Positions 7,141 through 12,726 of a DNA stretch of 12,726 nt are shown here, one piece after another. Within the stretch, counting starts at the first letter, position 1. Every line of letters begins with the position of its first letter. Source of the DNA: Hymenopellis radicata (Eukaryota; Basidiomycota; Agaricomycetes; Agaricales; Physalacriaceae); contig JADNRX010001208.1 in the NCBI GenBank assembly GCA_015501595.1, forward strand, positions 1 through 12,726, read 5' to 3'. Below the pieces are notes generated by a model that did no database searches, had not been told where the DNA came from, and saw only the letters and a list, made by a program, of their open reading frames with translations. Both the position numbers and the translations under genes were made by a program.

Positions 7141-7321
7141 AACATAGTACAGCGGTAGATCAACAAGTTCCCTCTTTGATTCAACTCCCTGATTAGGCAC
7201 GCGATACCACTGGCGTCGGCAGCGGGTGGGTAATCCAGCTCACCCGCCCAGGTATGTAAAAGTAGCATATCTACACTACTCGTACATAGGACAGTCGAAC
7301 CGTACATGACTCAGTCAAATG

Positions 7322-7925
7322 GGGGAGCATCGTCGTCGTGTGGTGGCCCAATTATCGTGCAATGGCCGTTGTGGTGCAGTTCTTGTTGTAGTCGGTAGAC
7401 CGCTGTCGTGGTTGTGGTGCCGTGGTGGTCGTGACTCGTGAGTCGTGGTTGTGGGCTCGTCATGGCCGGGGTTGTGGCGGCATTCTGGTCGTAGTTGTCG
7501 GAGCCTCGTTGCCGTTGTTGTGAGTTTTATAGTATGCTAAAAATAGAGAAAAAGACGCACCTTCAGAACGCCGCCTGCAGCAGACAGTGTGGCGTCGAGT
7601 TTACGAATCCACGAGCCTCCGGAAGTCAGCATTAGCATCACTAAAGATTTGCAGCATCGTTGGATGGCTTACGCATCCAGCGGGGCTGCCGGGGCTCTTC
7701 AAGCCCGCAGTTCCATGAAAAAAGTCAAAGAAAAGAGGTAGATTGAAGCAGGAGGATGCTTAGAAGACCCGCATCTCAAAGTCAGGTCTTTGGCGTCCAG
7801 GCGTCCAGGCGTTGTGAGAGGATGGTGGTAAGATGGAGAGATCGCCACCAAAAAGCGTCTCGATCCACTCGGTTGATCGGACCGAACGAGGCGGACAACT
7901 TGATGCGCCATGGTTAGCCTCGCAG
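7322..7925 (+). repeat. Near-full copy of the dispersed repeat family
   Basis: Modules in order: a GTCGTGGTTGTGG-type tract (7322-7530); TAAAAATAGAGAAAAAGACG and ACC (7540-7562); CGCCGCCTGCAGCAG hairpin sequence; TGGATGGCTTACGCATCCAG with GCGGGGCTGC (7661-7691); GGGGCTCTTCAAGCCCG; AAAAAAGTCAAAGAAAAGAG; AAGACCCGCATCTCAAAGTC; GGATGGTGGTAAG; TCTCGATCCACTCGG and GATCGGACCG. The same modules appear in the same order on the minus strand of 10440-11060. No open frame of note, no TIR and no target duplication were found, so the class is unknown. Confidence 0.7.
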
Positions 7926-8086
7926 CGCGGCATGGGTATCGGTGTCGTTGATGGCAGAAGATTTGGGTCATCCGAGACAGGGATTAATGTACGCGCAGCC
8001 CCTACGTAACGGCCGCGCATGGGCCATGGTTCGTACGTACGTTCTGTTAGATATCGGCCGTTGGGGAGTGAAGGATACACAATAAT

Positions 8087-8136
8087 TCCCCCTCGGAGGA
8101 TTCGAACCTCCCGAGGCACCTGACTAGCGAGGGGGA
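8087..8136 (-). repeat. 50-nt tRNA-like mini-element, copy 1
   Basis: On the minus strand it begins TCCCCCTCG and ends CGAGGGGGA, a perfect 9-bp acceptor-like stem. Inside is a perfect T-arm-like hairpin, GGAGG-TTCGAAT-CCTCC, with a B-box core. CGCTAGTCAGGTG between them resembles an A box. There is no room for an anticodon arm. Copy 2 at 11353-11401 (plus strand) differs at about three positions over 57 bases, including shared TAT before and ATTATT after, while sequence outside is unrelated. It lies about 90 bases downstream of the aldehyde dehydrogenase fragment, on the same strand. Confidence 0.7.
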
Positions 8137-8226
8137 TATGGCAGAGAAGTCACAGACAGCGATGATTTGAATGGCGCAGTACGCGGATCGAGTGAAGCGC
8201 CGAGCCAAATGAAAAACGTGTGGAGA

Positions 8227-8771
8227 CGACGGCATGTTCGAGATCGCAATCGTTGAAGATAATGTTGGAGCTCTGCCGCCAAGCTCCAGGGTGACGTCCT
8301 TGAGGTTGGACTTGGCAACAGCCTCCATGACCTTGCGGCTGACAAGGGTAGATCCCGAACGCCACCTACGAAATTCGTAAATCTGACGTGCCACGAGTAC
8401 CGAGGAAGATAAACCTTTTCGATGTCCATGTGCTAGGACATCGCAGCACCGACGGTGTAATGACACGGTTAGACCCAGCCTCCCGGATGATGGAGCACAT
8501 GCGGATGGCGGTCAGAGGCGTGAACTCGGAAGGCTTGAGAATGATGCTGTTTCTGGTGGCGATCTGCCAGGCGAACATGAGGAGAGGGAAGTTCCATGGA
8601 ATGATCTGGCCGACGACTCCAATGGGCTCGTGGCGCGTGTAGCAAAGCTTGTTCTCGTCGATTTCGCTGGTCCGCCACAAGATCTTGTCCACCCAACCAG
8701 TGTACATAGTACTTGATGGTGGCGATAGCAAAGGCCGTATCGGTTCCCTTGGCCCATCCGAAAGTCTTGCC
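8227..8771 (-). pseudogene. Aldehyde dehydrogenase fragment, broken
   Basis: Minus-strand pieces match an NAD(P)-dependent aldehyde dehydrogenase: GKTFGWAKGTDTAFAIATIK, then WVDKI, TSEIDENKLCYTRHEPIGVV, PWNFPLLMFAWQ, LKPSEFTPLTAIRMC, then MDIEKV, GSTLVSRKVMEA and SNLKDVTLELGG with the conserved Glu, and IIFNDCDLEHAV in a shifted frame. Damage: extra bases before WVDKI; loss of the PAL residues before ATRN; the segment after REAG shortened; a TAG at 8435-8433 where Ser is expected (AAMS-stop-HMDIEK); a 2-base loss in VAFTGS; a shift after LGGR. The N-terminal third and the half with the catalytic Cys are absent. A GT-AG intron (8414-8366, 49 nt) is still recognisable, so this is a DNA-level copy and not a retrocopy. 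Full-length enzymes have about 500 residues; no activity is possible. Confidence 0.9.
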
Positions 8772-8779
8772 TAGAAGCA

Positions 8780-9127
8780 CGTCAGTAGGAGCCGAATAGA
8801 AAGACTGATATTCACCAGCACAAAGCCAAATGATGTTCTTGTCGACTCGGCGGGACGATGAGTGGACAGCCCCGATGTTTTTCGAGGCATAAACGAAGCT
8901 ATAATAACAGCACCATTTGTTAGTATTGAGAAACCCAGAAGAGCAGCGCCTCACCATTACAATTAAGCCATGTCAAGGACAGACTACCAAGCCCCGGTCA
9001 GTGAAGCATTACGACCGACGAAGAATAGAGCTTACCTGTGGTGTTCGCCAGACCTGCAAATCCGAAATGATTCTTCAAGGGTGGTCGGCTAGAAAACTGC
9101 GGGAACGCATAGGCAGATTTGTCTTGA
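8780..9127. other. Gene-free stretch, nothing recognised
   Basis: The part just right of the aldehyde dehydrogenase piece (8772-8900) may hold decayed intron or exon sequence of that gene: on the minus strand a GACGTGCTTCTAG string immediately precedes the first matching codon and looks like an intron end. The rest shows no motif, repeat or RNA gene that I can support. Confidence 0.4.
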
Positions 9128-9290
9128 CCTGCAGCCTCGTTGGAGGGCTTACGCGTCCAGCGGGGCCGCTAGAGTCAGAACAAAAGAGACGACACAAGAT
9201 CGGTCTCCGGACGTGCGCTGTCTTGACGTCGACGGCACCGGATTTTCGAAAGAAATGCTGCCAGTCGTCTGGGCTTACGCAGCGAGTCGT
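9128..9290 (+). repeat. Fragment of the dispersed repeat family
   Basis: GCAGCCTCGTTGGAGGGCTT followed by ACGCGTCCAGCGGGGCCGC is close to 7651-7691. A second GGGCTTACGCAGC lies at 9271-9283. GAGACGAC...GGTCTCC at 9186-9208 is similar to the hairpins at 10100-10157. The GTCGTG tract and the A-rich block are absent here. Confidence 0.55.
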
Positions 9291-9444
9291 CCTCCAGTTG
9301 ATTTCGTCCCTTTCGTAGTCCAGACGATGGAGGAATGCACATAGATGGTGCAGGCGGCCTTTCCAGAAGTAGGATGTCGACGGAGAGCCGAATTGAGGAG
9401 CTAGTGGTAGGAGAGAGAGACCGTTCGATCACTGGCCGGATCGT

Positions 9445-9565
9445 TCGGATCGGTCATTACTCGTCGTCGTCGTCCTTGTGGTGGTGTAGTCGTCGTGGAG
9501 GGCGTTATCCTGGGAAATTATCTCTCAGTAAGCAGCAAGAAAAATGACAAGAGACGCACCTGGCC
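9445..9565 (+). repeat. Fragment of the dispersed repeat: tract plus GACGCACC block
   Basis: TCGTCGTCGTCGTCC and GTAGTCGTCGTGGAGG are followed by AAGAAAAATGACAAGAGACG and CACC (9537-9560). This is the same tract-then-A-rich-block order as at 7322-7562. The sequence after it does not match the other copies. Confidence 0.45.
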
Positions 9566-10099
9566 ACGCAGAACGCGTCCGAAACAGTCCGCACTAAGAA
9601 TAGAGGCCGCCTCAGTGCAATGCCATTAAAGGGCAAATCGGCAGGCGAGGGCAGCCCCGTCGAGCTAGAGCTCATAAGAGGCCGCGGCGAGGTCTGAGGT
9701 TGACAACGATGCACGGACGACATCCGGGACGCGCACTTGCGAGTTGTCGCTGCCTGCGGGACAAGATTAGTGAGGAGATAATAGCGACACGAACAGCGCA
9801 CCACACCATCGGCAGCAGACAATGTGTGCTGCGAAATGCAAGTGGGCGCCTTCTCTCTCGCCAAGCGTGTCCGTATCTCAACCCAGTGTACCCATGTCGC
9901 AGTACCATCGTCGTCGTTCGACGGTTAGATTTTGCCGAGGATTCAAATAAAATCGTCGTTGACAGTATCAAACAATGGTGGAAAGAATAGACGTGGACGA
10001 TGGATTTGGCAGCGGGAAGGTAACGGCGGTGAGGACGTCGTCGTACACGTCGCTTCAAGCCCGCATTGGACAGAGAAGGGGAGTTTCCTTGTTCCAGAT
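9566..10099. other. Gene-free stretch, nothing recognised
   Basis: Overlapping open frames on both strands carry no recognisable motif and look like by-products of GC-rich repeat debris. Short CGTCGTCG runs near 9907, 9954 and 10037 suggest more decayed copies of the dispersed repeat. No RNA gene seen. Confidence 0.35.
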
Positions 10100-10157
10100 G
10101 GAGACGACGCAAAGTCGGTCTCCCGAAAACCCTAAGCGACGACTCAAAGTCGGTCGC
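10100..10157. repeat. Two related bulged hairpins
   Basis: Hairpin 1 (10100-10123): GGAGACGAC, loop GCAAA, GTC, bulged G, GTCTCC. Hairpin 2 (10136-10157): GCGACGAC, loop TCAAA, GTC, bulged G, GTCGC. The outer stems differ (GAGAC/GTCTC against GCGAC/GTCGC) yet both pair fully. A third version at 9186-9208 keeps the outer stem. The loop and the GTC after it also occur at 7783-7790 in the full repeat copy. Confidence 0.6.
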
Positions 10158-10439
10158 GGGTGTCGTAGACACCAGCGCTATCGTCGGCGTCAGTGGCCAT
10201 GGGCGTTGCTCGTCGTCCTGAGCGAATCGGTTGTCGATAGTGGTGGTAAGAAAGGGAGAGAACGAATCCGAATTCGAGCTGAACTCGATCAGATTGCTAT
10301 AGCGTTAATGAGTCCACTCGTCGGATTCTGCATTTCTATCAGACAGAAACTGCAGTAAATTATGGAAAATCACAGATAATACTTTTAACTATCTAGAATA
10401 GTTTCCTCAATTCCGAATGTCAATAAAAACTCTGATGCA
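10158..10439. other. Gene-free stretch, nothing recognised
   Basis: Changes from GC-rich repeat debris to AT-rich sequence at about 10290. No open frame with recognisable content, no RNA gene and no repeat beyond short runs. Confidence 0.35.
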
Positions 10440-11060
10440 CTCGCCCGACGTCGAGCAAGCGCTCCAAATCAACCGGTCCGATCATCCGAGTGGTGATCGA
10501 GACACTTTTTTGTGCTCTATCTTAGTATCTAACCACCACCATCTCGCGACGCCTGAACCCCGACGACTCGACCTTGGGACGCGGGTCTTTCAGGCGTCCT
10601 TCTCCTTTTATTCACCTTGTTTTTTCACTTTTTTTCGTTGATATACGGGCTTGAAGAGCCCCGGCGGCCCCACTGGACGCATAAGCCCTCTGACGAGGCC
10701 GCAGATCTCCGACGACGACCATGGTGACCCCGAGGGTTTATGGACTGTGGTATCTGACGTCGCCCTGCCTGCTGACAGGCGGCGTCGTGAAGGTGCGCAT
10801 ATTTTTATGCCGTATTTTAGTACTGACTAAAAGTCAGTACCAGGGCACCACGACGACAAGGATAAGGACACTCTCACCACGCCGACGACTACTTCACGAC
10901 GATAACTACGTTTCCCTGATGCCGACAACCCGACCACCACGACCACGACAAGCCCACGACCGCAACCGCGACGCGCAGGATCACAATCTCGTCACCCCGA
11001 CGATAATGGTACCACGACCACGACCACGGTGCTCGTCCATATCAGCAACAAAGGCGTATT
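10440..11060 (-). repeat. Near-full inverted copy of the dispersed repeat family
   Basis: The minus strand reproduces the module order of 7322-7925: a GTCGTGGTCGTGG tract (11060-10850), TAAAATACGGC and TGCGCACCTTCACGACGCCG (10818-10783), a strong hairpin, GAGGGCTTATGCGTCCAGTG (about 10692-10673), GGGGCTCTTCAAGCCCG (10661-10645), an A-rich run, AAGACCCGCGTCCCAAGGTC (10592-10573), GATGGTGGTGG, TGTCTCGATCACCACTCGG and GATCGGACCGG (to about 10475). Identity to the other copy is roughly 65-75% by eye. Within it, 10754-10784 forms an imperfect GACGTCG/CGGCGTC stem. No coding function. Confidence 0.7.
10820..10840. other. Perfect 9-bp hairpin
   Basis: GTACTGACT and AGTCAGTAC pair fully around AAA. 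It sits between the tract and the A-rich block of the inverted repeat copy; the copy at 7322 has no such hairpin at the matching place, so it is a later change or a small insertion. Confidence 0.8.
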
Positions 11061-11340
11061 GTAAGGCCACCCGTAGTCATATTCGGTATCACCGCTCTAC
11101 TAAACAAATAATAACGCAGCGGGAACCGCCATCTTATCCAAGCACGAGCCCATCTCCGTGGACAGGACGCTTCCTGGCCATCCAGACCCGTCTCGAGTGA
11201 AAGGATGTCTATCCCCGCTACAACGACAACTGCGACCCCCCGTTACCATTATGACGACGACCAAGGACGAGATTTTGAAATAAAGGAAACAGCCCCGCGG
11301 GACGCGTAAGCCAACGAGGTTGCACCTATCCAAACACGAC
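11061..11340. other. Gene-free stretch with one repeat fragment
   Basis: On the minus strand, 11320-11285 reads CCTCGTTGGCTTACGCGTCC followed by CGCGGGGC, a copy of the conserved GGCTTACGC block of the dispersed repeat. The rest shows nothing I can name. Confidence 0.45.
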
Positions 11341-11352
11341 GACCTTATCGTA

Positions 11353-11401
11353 TCCCCCTCGCTAGTAAGGTGCCTCGGGAGGTTCGAATCCTCCCAGGGG
11401 A
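11353..11401 (+). repeat. 49-nt tRNA-like mini-element, copy 2
   Basis: TCCCCCTCG, then GCTAGTAAGGTGCC, then the T-arm-like GGAGG-TTCGAAT-CCTCC, ending CAGGGGA. Against copy 1 (8136-8087, minus) there is one C-to-A change, one G-to-C change and one lost G; the last two weaken the outer stem. It lies about 200 bases before the first recognisable codon of the E2 pseudogene, on the same strand. Confidence 0.7.
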
Positions 11402-11598
11402 ATTATTCTTTGGTTCAACTTCTTACGTCTTGTGCACTTGGTCCGCGCGCCCGGTTATCAAACCGGTCCGAGGCAGCTGGTCTGTGCGCGGGCACGCAAT
11501 TGACCACGTGGATGTTCGGTTTCGATTTTTGTCTCTCTCTCTCTCCACATCACACTCACCCGCACCTCTTGCTCATCCCCTTCCACCTCTTGCTCATC

Positions 11599-12168
11599 CC
11601 TTCCACCTTTTGGGCACGTTCCCGGGACCCGAGGGCACGCCATATGAACGCGGAACGTTCAACGTCGACATCGTCATCCCCGACTCGTATACCTTCACAC
11701 CCGTCAAGCTGAAACCCTCACCAAAGTCTACCACCCAAACGTCTCCAGCACTGCGGGCGCCATATACCTCGACATCCTCAAGGACGCGTGGAGCCCCGTG
11801 CTCGCCCTCAAATCGACCCTCATATCAAAGTCTCCTTTGCTGTCCAGCGCCGAGCGACCCCCAGGATGCCGAGGTCGCGAAGCACTTTGTGGGGTGGCTT
11901 TGACGATACTGCGAGGTATCGGACCAAGGTGTACGCGGGCGGAGGAGCGGCAGCAGCAGCATCTAAGAGTGGGGCAGACGAGATCGCGGTGGCTGGCCTG
12001 GAAAAGGCATGTTGACCAATTTGAGGCGCCCGGTTTCCACCGGGATGAAGTTGTGAGTGGCTGTGGTGCTGATGCAAAATGCAGATTGATGTCCTATGGT
12101 GCCTCAATTACCGAGGAAAAAATGTCGCCCAGATATCTGAAGACCGTGTAGAAGAGCTGTTGAAGTAG
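11599..12168 (+). pseudogene. UBC1: Ubc1/E2-25K ubiquitin-conjugating enzyme, inactive copy
   Basis: E2 enzymes carry ubiquitin on a Cys; the Ubc1/E2-25K type adds a C-terminal UBA domain. Pieces in order: PFHLLGTFPGPEGTPYERGT and FNVDIVIPDSYTFTPVKLK (frame 3); KVYHPNVSSTAGAIYLDILK and DAWSPVLALKSTLIS (frame 2, with the HPN motif); SLLCCPAPSDPQDAEVAKHF (frame 3); GFDDTARYRTKVYAGG and DEIAVAGLEKA (frame 1); VDQFEAPGFHRDEVV (frame 2); then, after a 32-nt GT-AG intron remnant (12053-12084), LNYRGKNVAQISEDRVEELL and K, then TAG, the UBA end. The catalytic Cys codon (GAICLDILK in the family) reads TAC, Tyr, at 11765-11767. At least four frameshifts are needed, near 11715, 11828, 11890 and 12010. 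About 30 N-terminal residues are missing, where CT-rich and CTTGCTCATCCC repeat sequence stands. Inactive as an enzyme. Confidence 0.92.
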
Positions 12169-12254
12169 ACCACATACCTACTGACTATTCATTTTTCTTG
12201 TCCTTCCATCTCTGTGTATTGTGTGCTTCAATGAGACTTACGATTGCGGCGCAA

Positions 12255-12360
12255 ATGTGAGTGTCATGACGGGGTTCGGACCGCCCTCGCCCGAGCTCAC
12301 CGGGCTCCATTTTAGGGAACTACCCGGGGCTGAGTCTGGGCTGATCGGGCTGCTAAACTG
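12255..12360. repeat. Short GC-rich repeat-like block
   Basis: GGGGTTCGGACCGCC, GCCCGAGCTCACCGGGC and CCCGGGGCTGAGTCTGGGC stand out from AT-rich surroundings. GGGTTCGGGGCGGG inside the right end of the 2203-3422 element is similar, but no defined inverted repeat or target duplication is visible. Confidence 0.3.
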
Positions 12361-12628
12361 ACTTAATACCCTTAATAACCATAGTAAACCTCAGGTGTAT
12401 TAAAACCTAGTGTCAACTTCACTCACCCTACAGTAGGCCTCAATCCATACTATCTGGATAGAGGTACCTATGTCTTAAGCATGAGTATACTACTGTATTA
12501 TTTCGACTGAGCGTTCATTACATAATATTCTGATAAATCTCCAAAAATCCAATAAATTAAAAGAAAATTATTGAGAATATCAAAAAATTTTGGCCTATAA
12601 CTCATAACCAAATGGTTGGTCGAAATGA
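12361..12628. other. AT-rich gene-free stretch
   Basis: No reading frame with recognisable content. Only short inverted motifs such as ACCAA-ATGG-TTGGT at 12607-12620. Confidence 0.5.
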
Positions 12629-12697
12629 TACAGTATATCTTTGTAGCATAGGTAAGGTACCTGTATCCCGTAGCATAGATAAGATATGTATACTGTA
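12629..12697. repeat. AT-rich tandem pair framed by an inverted repeat
   Basis: TACAGTATA (12629-12637) and TATACTGTA (12689-12697) are exact inverted copies. Between them GTAGCATAGGTAAGGTA (from 12643) and GTAGCATAGATAAGATA (from 12670) form a direct repeat with a 27-base period. Confidence 0.65.
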
Positions 12698-12726
12698 CTA
12701 ATTTAATCAATTCGTGGTCACAGGTC

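Noticed and set aside
8469..8957. 162-residue minus-strand open frame over the aldehyde dehydrogenase region
   Set aside because: It is out of frame with the conserved motifs, which are read in another frame at 8731-8435.
9672..10172. 166-residue minus-strand open frame
   Set aside because: Arg-rich composition from CGTCGT-type repeats, overlaps the structured hairpins at 10100-10157, and shows no motif.
10721..11200. 159-residue plus-strand open frame rich in Thr, Arg and Pro
   Set aside because: It is the antisense reading of the GTCGTG tract in the dispersed repeat copy.
7322..11401. One large palindrome built from the inverted repeat copies and the inverted mini-elements
   Set aside because: The order does not mirror: the mini-element lies inside the repeat on the left and outside it on the right, so the pairs arose independently.
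1..12726. CRISPR array, prokaryotic operons, ribosome binding sites
   Set aside because: Introns and gene families are eukaryotic. The repeats lack regular spacing with unique spacers.

Overview
The window looks like accessory, transposon-rich DNA of a filamentous fungus, most likely an agaricomycete basidiomycete. The evidence is several 44-54 nt GT-AG introns with fungal CTRAY-type branch sites, a hAT transposase of the kind common in mushroom genomes, and broken copies of conserved eukaryotic genes (eEF2, aldehyde dehydrogenase, a Ubc1-type E2). The species call is inference; no gene here fixes it. No intact housekeeping gene is present.

Layout. Bases 1-3540 hold two diverged direct copies of an unrecognised, partly protein-coding sequence (unit A, about 1-800; unit B, about 973-2202 continuing at 3425-3540). 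Unit B carries about 560 extra bases that include a 45-codon piece of eEF2. It is also split by a 1220-bp inserted element (2203-3422) with GC-rich terminal inverted repeats and a TA on each side; unit A serves as the empty site. The inserted element has no transposase. It is packed with perfect or bulged hairpins, two of them capped by GNRA-type loops.

Bases 3900-4200, 7322-7925, 9128-9290, 9445-9565, 10440-11060 and 11285-11320 are full or partial copies of one dispersed repeat family. It has a GTCGTG-rich tract, an A-rich/GACGCACC block, a conserved GGCTTACGC block and a hairpin-forming end. The two near-full copies are in opposite orientation.

Bases 4696-6816 are a six-exon hAT transposase gene whose frame stays open through five introns. 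Its expected start is GTG instead of ATG, and the C-terminal dimerisation region is missing. The reading frame runs into a palindromic block (6804-6899) and two minus-strand tRNA-like units with pol III A and B boxes (6909-7140).

Bases 8227-8771 (minus) are an intron-containing aldehyde dehydrogenase fragment. Bases 11599-12168 (plus) are a frameshifted Ubc1/E2-25K pseudogene whose catalytic Cys codon reads Tyr. Near each of them, and on the same strand, lies a 50-nt tRNA-like mini-element; its two copies are about 95% identical while all other repeats have drifted far. The last 550 bases are AT-rich with small repeats.

The genes do not form a pathway. The window reads as a graveyard of nested mobile elements and captured host-gene fragments. 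The least explained part is the set of structured, apparently covarying hairpins inside the non-autonomous elements.
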